From Allohahella sp002354735 (lineage in GTDB: Bacteria; Pseudomonadota; Gammaproteobacteria; Pseudomonadales; Oleiphilaceae), in NCBI RefSeq assembly GCF_047946665.1, contig NZ_CP172312.1, positions 248,001-312,000 of the forward strand: DNA of 64,000 nt. The letters run 5' to 3'. This document shows positions 9,076 to 17,552 of the stretch, one piece after another; the stretch's first letter is position 1; every line of letters begins with the position of its first letter. The notes below the pieces were generated by a model. It saw nothing but the letters and a program-made list of their open reading frames with translations, was not told the DNA's origin and searched no databases. The translations under genes were made by a program, and so were the position numbers.

Positions 9076-9922
9076 ACGTCACGTCGACCGTTCTTTCAGT
9101 CTGGCTGCGACCAGTTACGATGAACATGCGGGCATACAGCGCAGAATAGGTGAGGCGCTTATCCAGGGCCTTTCCGAACGTCTGATGCTGCAGCCTCCGG
9201 TTCAGGAAAAGTGCCGGCTCGTGGATGCTGGCTGTGGCACTGGCTATTTCACAAACTCGCTGATCAGTCTGCTACAGCACGGGCATGTGCAGGGTTCGGC
9301 AATTGAATCAGGACGCGGCCAGCAGAATGAGATCCTGTTCATCGCCCTCGACAGATCTGCGGGCATGCTGGACGTTCTGAAGCGAAAACACGGCGGCACC
9401 CGAACTACGGGGGGCGACCTCGCGCCGCTTCAGGCCGATCTTGAAAATCTGCCGTTAGCCACGGGATCATCTGATGTCATTTTCAGCAATCTCGCCATGC
9501 AGTGGCTGGAGCAGCCGTCCAACTGGCTTGACGAAGCGGTTAGGGTACTTCGGCCCGGGGGCTGGTTAGCGTGTTCAACCCTTTTGCCAGGCTCTCTCAT
9601 CGAGATCCAGGCCGCATGGGCCGGACTCGATAGTGCTCAGCATGTCAATGCATTCACAGCGTTCGATAATCTTAGGGCGGCCGCTCCGGTGAATGCTTCG
9701 CTGCATCAGCGGCGCTTCACCGAACTCTTTCCCTCAGCGCTCGATGCGATGCGATCCGTGAAAGGCGTCGGTGCGCATACTGTACTGCACGGTGCCCGAC
9801 AGCAGCTCACCACCCCTGGTCGGTTGAAAGCTGTGTTAGCTGCGTATGAGCAGCAAAGGCAAGCTGAGGGCGTTCCCCTCAGCTATGAAGCCGGCTTCAT
9901 CTACTATCAGAAGCCGCATTAA
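9068..9922 (+). CDS. bioC: Malonyl-ACP O-methyltransferase BioC
   Basis: 284 residues from ATG 9068, which overlaps the bioH stop by eight bases; upstream in-frame TTG 9035 would add 11 residues. BioC methylates the malonyl carboxylate to disguise it as a fatty-acid primer. The SAM-binding motif I is VDAGCGTGYF, motif II-III residues appear in ADLENLPLA and IFSNLAMQWLEQP, and LRPGGWL is the typical post-III strand. The N-terminus has the family's DKRHVDRSFSLAATSYDEHA. An insertion of about 20 residues after motif I (HVQGSAIESGRGQQN) is longer than in E. coli BioC. Confidence 0.94.
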   Translation: MDKRHVDRSFSLAATSYDEHAGIQRRIGEALIQGLSERLMLQPPVQEKCRLVDAGCGTGYFTNSLISLLQHGHVQGSAIESGRGQQNEILFIALDRSAGMLDVLKRKHGGTRTTGGDLAPLQADLENLPLATGSSDVIFSNLAMQWLEQPSNWLDEAVRVLRPGGWLACSTLLPGSLIEIQAAWAGLDSAQHVNAFTAFDNLRAAAPVNASLHQRRFTELFPSALDAMRSVKGVGAHTVLHGARQQLTTPGRLKAVLAAYEQQRQAEGVPLSYEAGFIYYQKPH

Positions 9923-9946
9923 TCCTTCCATTTCAACGAGGCCGCA

Positions 9947-10678
9947 ATGACCTATCGCTTTTTCCTGACTGGAACCGACACGGATGTCGGCAAAACCTTC
10001 GTCGGCTGTGCACTGCTGGCTCACGCAGCAGACAGGGGGTTCACAACGCTCGGACTCAAACCTGTTGCAGCGGGCTGCCATCAAAGCTCCGCGGGATTAC
10101 GCAACGATGATGCGCTCAGGTTGCAAGCAGCCTCGTCTATCATGGCAGACTATAGGGAAATCAATCCTGTTCAGCTTGAGGCCGCAATTGCACCGCACAT
10201 TGCAGCTGAGAAAGAAGGCCAGGCTGAGCACCTTCAGGTGGAAAAGTTGCGGGCTCACGTTGAGCGGGTGCTCACCGACCGACAGCCAGAGTTTGCCATA
10301 GTGGAAGGCGCGGGGGGCTGGCTGGTGCCACTGAGCAGCACCGCTGATCGCACGGAGACTTTCGCCGATCTGGCTGTTTCGCTGGGATATCCGGTCATTC
10401 TCGTAGTTGCCATGAGGCTCGGCTGTATCAATCACGCGCTCCTCAGCTGCGAAGCCATCCAGGCGCGAGGTTTAAAGCTGGCGGGTTGGGTTGCCAACCG
10501 ACCTACTGCCGAAGTCATGGCAGCAGAGGCTGAGAATCTGGCTACATTAAAGCGACTCGTTCCGGCGCCACTCATTGGCACGATAGGATACCTGGCCGAT
10601 AACGAGCGTATTGACGCAAAGGCCGCTGCTGCCGAGCAAATTTCTGGTTTGGTAGAACCGGTGGCATCACGAGAATGA
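9947..10678 (+). CDS. bioD: Dethiobiotin synthetase BioD
   Basis: 243 residues; ATP-dependent carboxylation and ring closure of 7,8-diaminononanoate to dethiobiotin. The P-loop is GTDTDVGKTF, the second catalytic segment GLKPVAAGC, and VEGAGGWLVPL is the conserved Gly-rich loop. It is last in the bioBFHCD operon. bioA, the transaminase that makes its substrate, is not in the window, as in Pseudomonas where bioA lies elsewhere. Confidence 0.96.
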   Translation: MTYRFFLTGTDTDVGKTFVGCALLAHAADRGFTTLGLKPVAAGCHQSSAGLRNDDALRLQAASSIMADYREINPVQLEAAIAPHIAAEKEGQAEHLQVEKLRAHVERVLTDRQPEFAIVEGAGGWLVPLSSTADRTETFADLAVSLGYPVILVVAMRLGCINHALLSCEAIQARGLKLAGWVANRPTAEVMAAEAENLATLKRLVPAPLIGTIGYLADNERIDAKAAAAEQISGLVEPVASRE

Positions 10679-10827
10679 AAGCCGAGTCACGCATTTGAGC
10701 AGTGGGATTACAGCGACTACGAAGCCTCACCATTCTTTACATCAAGCTGTTTGAAAATTGATCAGCCGATTGGTAGCGTAGATACTGCGGGTGGAGCCCT
10801 GTTCCTCGAGCAGTGAGCCCGCCCAGA

Positions 10828-10850
10828 TCGCATCAGTTTTCCTGATGCGG
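10828..10850 (+). other. Hairpin upstream of the rod-like gene
   Basis: CGCATCAG / CTGATGCG forms a perfect 8-bp stem with a five-base TTTTC loop. There is no T-run after it, so a classical terminator for the bio operon is unlikely; it may shape the leader of the next gene. The rest of 10679-10877 shows nothing else I can name. Confidence 0.35.
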
Positions 10851-10877
10851 TCAGTCAACGAAGCAGGCAGGTGGCTT

Positions 10878-11150
10878 ATGATCAGTGGAGCAATGAACGC
10901 CGGATTCCAAGGTATACAGACGGGTATGAGAGGCATGCAGGCCTCTGCAGAACGTATCACCCAGGCGACAACCACCAATGTCACTCAACCTCAGGCGGTC
11001 CAGCAAGGGCTCAGCCAGGCTGGCGGACTCGACGACATCACCAGTGCGGTAGTGGACCTCAAGCTCTACGAGGTTCAGGCTTCAGCTTCAGCCAAAGTTG
11101 TAAAGACGGCCGATAACGTACTCGGTACCTTACTCGACACCATGGCCTAA
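10878..11150 (+). CDS. Small flagellar rod/hook-like protein
   Basis: 90 residues from ATG 10878; a longer frame from 10791 lacks a ribosome site. The two ends resemble the terminal helices of flagellar axial proteins: the N-terminal half (MNAGFQGIQTGMRGMQASAERI) has the heptad-like pattern of rod proteins, and the C-terminal half (VVDLKLYEVQASASAKVV then KTADNVLGTLLD) matches the Flg_bbr_C type motif in which 'Y-E-x-Q-A-x-A-K-V-V/I-x-T-x-D-x-x-L-G-x-L-L' is typical of FlgC/FlgE/FlgG. The middle domain is missing. It is two bases upstream of a PF12118-type gene. No flagellar gene is nearby, so this is a rod-like mini-protein of unknown partner. Confidence 0.6.
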   Translation: MISGAMNAGFQGIQTGMRGMQASAERITQATTTNVTQPQAVQQGLSQAGGLDDITSAVVDLKLYEVQASASAKVVKTADNVLGTLLDTMA

Positions 11151-11152
11151 GC

Positions 11153-12079
11153 ATGTTTTCCGCGATTGGTAGCGTCAACAGTGCTTTTCAGGGGCAACAG
11201 GCTAGTGCTGCCAATTCACGCGCACTGACTACGGCTCCGACCAGCGCGGTAGGTCCAACGGCTGCCTCGGCCTCCGTCCAGGATGCCTTCGCGCTAAAGA
11301 CCGGCAACGAGGGTCGTTCGCTGGTAGCGACCGATCTTCAGCCAGTTCAGCGCGTCGATGACAAGACCGCTGCAGATGCGCCAGGTGCCTCCAGAGCAGT
11401 CAATTCCGATAGAGACCCCGCCTTTAGTGCACGTCAGTCCAAGACGAGCAATGATGGTGAGCGGCTGGCAGGTCAGGAGGCGGATGCCCCTGACAAAGCC
11501 GGACTCGAAGCCAAGCTCGACGAAACGGAGCTTCGCCTGATCCAGGACCTCGCCAGTCGTGATCGCGAAGTCCGGACGCATGAGCAGGCGCATGCCAGCG
11601 TTGGTGGGGCCTACGCCGGTGCACCGTCCTACACCTACACCAGGGGCCCTGACGGCAAGCAATATGCCACCGGTGGCGAGGTATCAATTGATACCGGTGC
11701 CATCGAAGGTGATCCTCAGGCGACGCTGGACAAGATGCAGCAGGTCATTCGCGCTGCACTGGCACCCGCAGAGCCTTCACCGCAGGATCGAAAAGTTGCC
11801 GCTGCGGCGAGTCAGACCATCAATGCAGCACGCGCTGAACTCGCCGCCATGGAGAAGGCCGCTGCGGAGGCTCAGGCGCCAGAGAAGACTGAAGCGGGCT
11901 CTGAAACTGTTGCTTCCGAGGATGTGAGTGAAACCGCCCGACAATCTGCCGAAAAAGGCAGCAAACCTGCGTCATCACTGGCTTCCGAGCCATCTCTTCC
12001 TGCCGAGAAAGCGCCTGTTCAGCCCCGGGAATTGCAGCGTGCAATCGCCACATATCAGCAAATATTTACCGCTGCTTAA
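11153..12079 (+). CDS. Putative metalloprotease, SprA-related (PF12118) family
   Basis: 308 residues. The core at about 125-225 contains REVRTHEQAHASVGG with an HExxH-like HEQAH zinc-binding motif, then YTRGPDGKQYATGGEVSID, which is the signature of the SprA-related / 'putative metalloprotease CJM1_0395' family. Both flanks are low-complexity, Ala/Glu/Ser-rich and probably disordered, and there is no signal peptide. Catalysis has not to my knowledge been shown for this family. The gene starts two bases after the rod-like gene, so the two products probably act together. Confidence 0.75.
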   Translation: MFSAIGSVNSAFQGQQASAANSRALTTAPTSAVGPTAASASVQDAFALKTGNEGRSLVATDLQPVQRVDDKTAADAPGASRAVNSDRDPAFSARQSKTSNDGERLAGQEADAPDKAGLEAKLDETELRLIQDLASRDREVRTHEQAHASVGGAYAGAPSYTYTRGPDGKQYATGGEVSIDTGAIEGDPQATLDKMQQVIRAALAPAEPSPQDRKVAAAASQTINAARAELAAMEKAAAEAQAPEKTEAGSETVASEDVSETARQSAEKGSKPASSLASEPSLPAEKAPVQPRELQRAIATYQQIFTAA

Positions 12080-12169
12080 CCCGATCCATCTTGACAATTG
12101 CCCGAAGCAAACGTATGTTTCAAACACCTGTTTGATACTGGTTATTTCCAGAGTTGTTCGTGGTGTCCG

Positions 12170-12300
12170 GTGTTCATGCCGTAGCGGCGGGTCTGGAAAT
12201 TCAACAATACCCTCTCCCGATACCGGGAGGGCAATAAAGCCTTCGGGGCACATGGGTCGCAGTCCTGCTACTGGTTAGCCGACGCGAATCTGATGGTCAC
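12170..12300 (+). promoter_or_regulatory. Candidate structured leader RNA, weakly c-di-GMP-I-like
   Basis: The 243-base gap before the acyl-CoA dehydrogenase gene holds ordered structure. A stem CCCTC...GAGGG lies at 12211-12232, directly followed by CAATAAAGCC-TTCGG-GGC and then GCTA-CTGGT-TAGC, a 4-bp stem followed by CGA. The order 'stem, CAA-AAAGCC, GG-C, stem with G-rich loop, GCCGA' recalls class I c-di-GMP (GEMM) riboswitches. The expected GGCAAA 5' partner of AAAGCC is not evident and the apical loop is not a clean GNRA. This may be a divergent riboswitch or another structured leader. Confidence 0.3.
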
Positions 12301-12322
12301 CTGGCAGTGAAGAGGTAAAGTC

Positions 12323-14122
12323 ATGGTCGAATACAAAGCTCCACTTCGTGACATCAGTTTCGTCATGAACGAACTGCTGCATGTTGAAAATCATTACAGC
12401 GAACTGCCAAGTGCAGAAATGACGTCACCGGATGTGGTTGAAGCCATCATCCAGGAAGGTGCCAAGTTCTGCGAAGGTGTGCTTTCGCCCCTTAACGCTG
12501 TTGGTGACAGCGAAGGCTGTACCTGGTCTGAAGATGGCGTCAAGACGCCAACCGGATTCAAGGAAGCCTACAAGCAGTTTGTTGAAGGCGGCTGGCCTTC
12601 CATGACTGGCCCAGAAGAGTTCGGCGGTCAGGGCATGCCAGAGTCACTCGGTCTCGTAATGAGCGAGATGGTCGGCACTGCGAACTGGAGCTGGGGCATG
12701 TACCCTGGCCTGAGCCATGGCGCATTCAACACCATCGAGCAGCACGGTACAGCTGAGCAGAAAGCTGCTTATCTGCCGAAGCTGGTCAGCGGTGAGTGGA
12801 CTGGTACCATGTGTCTGACTGAACCACATTGCGGTTCGGATCTCGGTACCCTGCGTTGCAAGGCTGAGCCTACTGCAGATGGCGCTTACGCCATTACCGG
12901 CACCAAGATATTTATCTCTTCCGGTGAGCATGACATGGCCGAGAATATCGTCCATATCTGTCTCGCGCGACTGCCTGGTGCGCCACAGGGTACCAAGGGC
13001 ATCTCTCTTTTCATCGTGCCAAAGTTCAACGTGGACGCGGATGGCAACATAGGCGATCGCAATGCCGTAAAGTGTGGCTCTATCGAGCACAAGATGGGCA
13101 TTCACGGTAACTCGACCTGCGTCATGAACTTCGACGGCGCCAAGGGCTTCCTGATCGGACCTGAGAACAAGGGTCTGAACTGCATGTTCACCTTCATGAA
13201 CGTGGCTCGTCTGGGTACTGCGATCCAGGGTCTTGGCGCTGCCGAGCTGTCCTTCCAGGGTGCACTGACTTACGCAAAGGACCGTCTGGCCATGCGTTCA
13301 CTGTCAGGCACGAAGAATCCTGACGGCATCGCTGATCCGATCATCGTTCACCCGGACGTTCGTCGCATGCTGCTGACGCAAAAAGCCTTTGCTGAAGGCG
13401 CACGTGCAATGATCTACTTCGCCGCAATGAAAGGCGATCTGGTCAAGGACAGCGCTTCAGAAGAGATCCGTCGGGAAGCTGACGAAATGCTTGGCTTCCT
13501 GACACCAATCGCCAAAGCCTTCCTGACTGAAGTTGGCTACGAAGCGTCCAACCTTGGTATGCAAGTATACGGCGGCCACGGTTTCATCTCCGAGTGGGGC
13601 ATGGAGCAGATCGTTCGTGATACCCGTATCGCGCTCATGTACGAAGGCACGACTGGTATTCAGGCACTTGACCTGCTGGGCCGTAAGGTTCTCATGACCC
13701 AGGGTGAGTCTCTGAAGCGCTTTACCAAGCTGATCCACACCTTCTGCAAGGAAAACGAAGGTAACGAGCTGGCGAAAGAATACGTCGAGCCGCTGGCCAA
13801 GCTGAACAAGGAGTGGGGCGAGCTCACTACCAAGATCGGCATGGCAGCGATGAAGAACCGCGATGAAGTTGGTGCGGCTTCGGTCGACTACCTGATGTAC
13901 AGCGGTTATGCATCAATGGCTTATTTCTGGGCTCGTATGGGGCTGCTGGCCAAGCAGAAGCTTGAAGCTGGTACTGAAGAAAAAGCCTTCTACACAGCCA
14001 AGGTTCAGACGTCGCAGTTCTACTTCAAGCGCCTTCTGCCAAGGACCCAGGCTCATGCCACTGCTGCAGTAGCAGGCGCGGAGTCCCTGATGGATATGGA
14101 TGCAGAGCACTTCGCGCTCTAA
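12323..14122 (+). CDS. Acyl-CoA dehydrogenase, DmdC/FadE-like long form (copy 1)
   Basis: 599 residues; FAD flavoprotein that introduces the alpha-beta double bond in acyl-CoA. The family has an N-terminal helical domain, a middle beta domain (MCLTEPHCGSDLG, CGSIEHKMGIHGN), an FAD-binding C-terminal domain with GGHGFISEWGMEQ, and the catalytic Glu in MYEGTTGIQAL. An extra C-terminal domain (PF12806 type) ends the protein. It belongs to the group annotated as 3-methylmercaptopropionyl-CoA dehydrogenase (DmdC) or long FadE paralogues in Pseudomonas; the true chain-length preference cannot be read from sequence. A terminator separates it from a paralogue of the same layout. Confidence 0.88.
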   Translation: MVEYKAPLRDISFVMNELLHVENHYSELPSAEMTSPDVVEAIIQEGAKFCEGVLSPLNAVGDSEGCTWSEDGVKTPTGFKEAYKQFVEGGWPSMTGPEEFGGQGMPESLGLVMSEMVGTANWSWGMYPGLSHGAFNTIEQHGTAEQKAAYLPKLVSGEWTGTMCLTEPHCGSDLGTLRCKAEPTADGAYAITGTKIFISSGEHDMAENIVHICLARLPGAPQGTKGISLFIVPKFNVDADGNIGDRNAVKCGSIEHKMGIHGNSTCVMNFDGAKGFLIGPENKGLNCMFTFMNVARLGTAIQGLGAAELSFQGALTYAKDRLAMRSLSGTKNPDGIADPIIVHPDVRRMLLTQKAFAEGARAMIYFAAMKGDLVKDSASEEIRREADEMLGFLTPIAKAFLTEVGYEASNLGMQVYGGHGFISEWGMEQIVRDTRIALMYEGTTGIQALDLLGRKVLMTQGESLKRFTKLIHTFCKENEGNELAKEYVEPLAKLNKEWGELTTKIGMAAMKNRDEVGAASVDYLMYSGYASMAYFWARMGLLAKQKLEAGTEEKAFYTAKVQTSQFYFKRLLPRTQAHATAAVAGAESLMDMDAEHFAL

Positions 14123-14137
14123 GTTCTAAAAGTTTCC

Positions 14138-14161
14138 AAGCCCGCTCTGCGGGCTTTTTTT
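14138..14161 (+). terminator. Rho-independent terminator
   Basis: Stem AAGCCCGC / GCGGGCTT with loop TCT and a run of seven to eight T, 15 bases after the first acyl-CoA dehydrogenase stop. It should end or attenuate transcription between the two paralogues. Confidence 0.9.
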
Positions 14162-14192
14162 GCTGATTGATACCTATAAAAGAGGATTACCC

Positions 14193-15983
14193 ATGCCTGC
14201 GTACAATGCACCTCTCCAGGATATGCGCTTTCTGCTGAATGAAGTGTTTGATCTCAAAGGAATGCTGAGCAGTCTCGATGGTCTCAAGGATCATGTCGAT
14301 ATCGACACGGCGGACGCAATTCTCGAAGAAGCAGCCAAGATTTCGAGCACTCTCCTCGCACCGATCAACCGGTCTGGTGACGAAGAAGGGTGCCATTGGA
14401 ACGATGGCGTAGTGACCACGCCTGCCGGTTTCAAGGAAGCCTACAAGACCTTCATCGAAGGGGGCTGGTGTGGACTCGGTGGCAATCCTGAGTTCGGCGG
14501 TATGGGTATGCCGAAGATTCTGGGTGCGCTCGTCGAAGAAATGATTCAGTCGGCCAACATTTCTTTTGGTCTGTACCCCATGTTGACAGCTGGTGCGTGT
14601 CTCGCACTCGACGCACACGCTTCAGAAGAGCTCAAGAACAAGTACCTGCCAAACATGTACAGCGGTGAGTGGAGCGGTTCCATGTGTCTGACCGAGCCAC
14701 ATTGTGGTACCGATCTAGGCATCATTCGCACGAAGGCGATACCTCAGTCTGACGGCTCCTACACCGTATCGGGCACCAAGATCTTTATTACCGGTGGCGA
14801 GCATGACCTGAGCGAAAACATCATTCATCTGGTGCTGGCGAAGCTGCCTGATGCACCAGCGGGATCACGTGGTATCTCACTGTTCCTCGTGCCAAAGCTG
14901 CTGGTCGACGACAACGGCGTATCTGGCGAGCGCAACAACGTCAACTGCGGTTCCATCGAGCATAAGATGGGTATCAAGGCGTCTGCGACATGCGTCATGA
15001 ACTTTGACGGTGCCAAGGGTTGGCTGGTAGGCGAGGTCAATAAAGGCCTGGCTGCCATGTTTACCATGATGAACTATGAGCGTCTCGGTGTGGGTGTCCA
15101 GGGTCTGGCGGCTGCTGAACAGAGCTACCAGAATGCTGTTGCCTATGCACTAGACCGTACTCAGGGGCGTGCACCACAAGGTGCGCAGAATCCTGACAAG
15201 GCCGCGGATCCTATCTTTGTGCATCCAGACGTGCGCCGCATGCTCATGAACATGAAGGCCATGAACGAAGGCAGCCGTGCGTTCTCGGTCTATTCAGCTC
15301 GTTTCCTGGACCTGGCCAAATACTCACAGAACGAAAGTGAGCGCCAGCATGCTGAGGCCATGGTTGCGCTGTTGACGCCGGTCTGTAAGGCATTTCTGAC
15401 CGATCGTGGACTTGAGTCCACCGTCTCTGGTCAGCAGGTCTTTGGTGGTCACGGCTATGTGCGGGAGTGGGGTCAGGAGCAACTGGTGCGTGACGTCCGT
15501 ATCGCGCAGATTTACGAAGGCACTAATGGCATTCAGGCGCTCGATCTCATGGGGCGGAAGATCGTCTCCAATGATGGTCGTTTCTTCGAACTGTTTGCGA
15601 ACGAAGTTGCAGACTTTGTCGAAGGTCATCGTCAGGATGCGTCGCTGCAGGAGTTCATGGAGCCGCTGTCAGCTGCCCTGGCCCGTCTGTGCGATGTGAC
15701 TGAGTATGTCATAAAGGCTGCCAAGGACGATCCGAGCGCCATCGGTGCGGCGAGCGTTGAGTATCTGGATCTGTTCGGCTACACAGCATTCGCCTATGTA
15801 CTGGCTCGCAGTGCAATTGCCGCGCAGGCGCACAAGGGTGATGACAGTAACGGCTTCTATGATGGTAAGCTCAAGACCGTACGGTACTTCTACAACCGCC
15901 TGCTGCCAAGGACGCTGTCATTGGCCGAGGCAGTTCGTTCAGGTAGTGCTGACATGATGGCGATCACTGCAGAGCAGCTGTAA
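14193..15983 (+). CDS. Acyl-CoA dehydrogenase, DmdC/FadE-like long form (copy 2)
   Basis: 596 residues from ATG 14193, which follows AGAGGA; a start at 14160 lies inside the terminator T-run and is rejected. Same domain order as the preceding paralogue: MCLTEPHCGTDLG, CGSIEHKMGIKAS, GGHGYVREWGQEQ and the catalytic Glu in IYEGTNGIQALDLMGRK, then the C-terminal extra domain. Tandem pairs of this family occur in Pseudomonas and relatives and are thought to serve fatty-acid beta-oxidation. It probably has its own promoter downstream of the terminator, or is reached by read-through. Confidence 0.88.
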   Translation: MPAYNAPLQDMRFLLNEVFDLKGMLSSLDGLKDHVDIDTADAILEEAAKISSTLLAPINRSGDEEGCHWNDGVVTTPAGFKEAYKTFIEGGWCGLGGNPEFGGMGMPKILGALVEEMIQSANISFGLYPMLTAGACLALDAHASEELKNKYLPNMYSGEWSGSMCLTEPHCGTDLGIIRTKAIPQSDGSYTVSGTKIFITGGEHDLSENIIHLVLAKLPDAPAGSRGISLFLVPKLLVDDNGVSGERNNVNCGSIEHKMGIKASATCVMNFDGAKGWLVGEVNKGLAAMFTMMNYERLGVGVQGLAAAEQSYQNAVAYALDRTQGRAPQGAQNPDKAADPIFVHPDVRRMLMNMKAMNEGSRAFSVYSARFLDLAKYSQNESERQHAEAMVALLTPVCKAFLTDRGLESTVSGQQVFGGHGYVREWGQEQLVRDVRIAQIYEGTNGIQALDLMGRKIVSNDGRFFELFANEVADFVEGHRQDASLQEFMEPLSAALARLCDVTEYVIKAAKDDPSAIGAASVEYLDLFGYTAFAYVLARSAIAAQAHKGDDSNGFYDGKLKTVRYFYNRLLPRTLSLAEAVRSGSADMMAITAEQL

Positions 15984-16018
15984 GTCCTGTTGCTTCCAGA
16001 GTGAAGCTTGTGTTCAGC

Positions 16019-16044
16019 AAAAGCCGGCCTCAGAGCCGGCTTTT
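16019..16044 (+). terminator. Rho-independent terminator
   Basis: AAAAGCCGGC / GCCGGCTTTT with loop CTCAGA, 36 bases after the second acyl-CoA dehydrogenase. The symmetrical A/T flanks make it potentially active in both directions. Confidence 0.85.
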
Positions 16045-16062
16045 CTGTGTATGGAGAAGGAT

Positions 16063-16692
16063 ATGAGCAATCCGCAGCAGGATCATCGATCTTCGGCATC
16101 GTCGTTCTTGAAGAACAGCCTCGAGTTGCTGCAAACCTCCCTGCGCGATCAAGGTCGGCGGGAAGCGCGCTTTGTGTCGCTGGCCACACTTGTTGGCGGT
16201 GAAGGTTCTGAGCGTCATCCGGCCGTGCGTACGGTCGTGATGCGTCAGTGGGAGAGTTCGCCACCATTGTGGCGCTTCCATACTGATAGACGGGCAGCCA
16301 AAGCGGGCGAATTTGCGCAGAACGAACGTGTGAGTGCCGTGTTCTGGGATACTGTGAATCAGTTACAGATCAGGCTCGATGGCATAGCCGGGGAGTGTGG
16401 TGATGCAGCCTGTATTGCGGAAACCTGGCATTCACTCGGTGACCGCGCCCAGCAAAGTTTCTCGCGTCTTGAGGCACCAGGGGAGGCTCTCGACCGACCG
16501 GACGCGCTGAGCTTTGAAAAGCCCTCTGCGAGTGAGTCGCTGACAAAGGGGCAGCTTGTGAGCTCGAATTTCATGCTTGTTGAGGTCAGGGTGACTAGCA
16601 TCGATTGTCTATCGCTTGCCGACGACCCCCATCATCGGGTGAAGGGTGAGTGGGTTGGGGGGCAATGGATATCGAAGTGGGTTGGCCCCTGA
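16063..16692 (+). CDS. PNPOx-like FMN-binding protein (Alr4036 type)
   Basis: 209 residues from ATG 16063, which follows GGAGAAGG; ATG 16051 is closer to the terminator and lacks a site. The N-terminal half has the split-barrel FMN-binding pattern (RTVVMRQW, FHTDRRAAKAGEF, AVFWDTVNQLQIRL), and the C-terminal half contains QLVSSNF and the end RVKGEWVGGQWISKWVGP, like the RLxP-type tail of pyridoxamine phosphate oxidases. It lacks several pyridoxal-binding residues of PdxH, so it is better called a pyridoxamine 5'-phosphate oxidase-related protein of unknown substrate. Confidence 0.7.
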   Translation: MSNPQQDHRSSASSFLKNSLELLQTSLRDQGRREARFVSLATLVGGEGSERHPAVRTVVMRQWESSPPLWRFHTDRRAAKAGEFAQNERVSAVFWDTVNQLQIRLDGIAGECGDAACIAETWHSLGDRAQQSFSRLEAPGEALDRPDALSFEKPSASESLTKGQLVSSNFMLVEVRVTSIDCLSLADDPHHRVKGEWVGGQWISKWVGP

Positions 16693-16743
16693 GCCCTATA
16701 AACGCTCCGGACTAAGTGCTTGAGCGAGTGGAACTAGCGAGGG

Positions 16744-17454
16744 CTACCGCATCTGATCCGCACGCGAGGGGTTATCAATAAACAAATTCCTGTTGCCCTG
16801 AAGTTTTTCGATCTGTTTGTTACGGGCTTTTTCGGTCTCGTCGGGCGGAAATCGTTTACACCAGTCGATCAACGTTTCGATAGAGGTAGGCGCCGGCAGT
16901 TTGTAGGCTTCCATCATATATAGGGTGGCTCGCGCCACGACGCCTTTGGCTTCATCCTGAGGCTCTATCACGCCATAAGCCTTACGTGTTTCGCATTCTC
17001 CAGTTTGTCCGTCGTCGCCAATTGCTGCGAAGTGTGAGTAGCCTCGGGCCAGCTCAAAGCTCATCGTGGACGGGTAGATGTTATGCATGTCGGAAATCAT
17101 GCGCCTGTAATCCGGCACATTGGTTCTGCATTTGCTGCTTGTCCCGCATTCGAGCTGTTCACGTATCCACGCCGTGTCGTAGATATAGCTCTCCTTAATG
17201 GTGATCGATTTTTTTTCGAAGCTCTGGCTGCAGAAGAGCGTGGTGCCGCCGCTCGCATAGAGATCTCCCCAGAACAGATCTTTCAGGGTCTTCTCGGGAT
17301 CGGTGTGACGTGTCTGCGCATCAGCCACTCCAGTGTAGCCGGCCAATAACGAGAGCAACAGAAGCAATGTCAGTAAACCGGGCCGACTGCTAGCAACCGG
17401 CTGGGCTGGCGTGAGGGGATAAGTTCTGGAAAAACAGCTGAAAAATAGGTCCAT
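16744..17454 (-). CDS. Endonuclease I family protein, catalytic His apparently lost
   Basis: 236 residues with a basic N-terminus and a hydrophobic export segment (about 26-41). EndA/Vvn-type nucleases are periplasmic or secreted and use a beta-beta-alpha-metal motif. The C-terminal part of the motif is present (SDMHNIYPS at 121-129, with the metal-binding Asn), as are RGYSHF, ARATLYMM and the closing QGNRNLFID. Where the family has EHV with the general-base His, this protein reads ESYIYDTAW (88-96), with no His there at all. It may be inactive or use another residue. It is on the minus strand, downstream of holA. Confidence 0.8.
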   Translation of the reverse strand: MDLFFSCFSRTYPLTPAQPVASSRPGLLTLLLLLSLLAGYTGVADAQTRHTDPEKTLKDLFWGDLYASGGTTLFCSQSFEKKSITIKESYIYDTAWIREQLECGTSSKCRTNVPDYRRMISDMHNIYPSTMSFELARGYSHFAAIGDDGQTGECETRKAYGVIEPQDEAKGVVARATLYMMEAYKLPAPTSIETLIDWCKRFPPDETEKARNKQIEKLQGNRNLFIDNPSRADQMR

Positions 17455-17504
17455 CGTCTTATAACCGCATTTGCTGGAAGCAGACTAACGAACAATTAAA
17501 CCAC

Positions 17505-17526
17505 ATATTCAGTAGCTACTGAATAT
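17505..17526. promoter_or_regulatory. 22-bp perfect palindrome between holA and endonuclease gene
   Basis: ATATTCAGTAGCTACTGAATAT is fully self-complementary and lies in the 98-base gap between the holA stop and the start of the endonuclease gene. No T-run follows on the minus strand, so it fits an operator better than a terminator. The binding protein is unknown. Confidence 0.4.
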
Positions 17527-17552
17527 ACCTTTTGTACGCCCCCTTCTTCCGG

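Noticed and set aside
12170..12300. Cobalamin, glycine or TPP riboswitch before the acyl-CoA dehydrogenase gene
   Set aside because: The conserved boxes of those classes are not found; only a weak c-di-GMP-I-like order remains.
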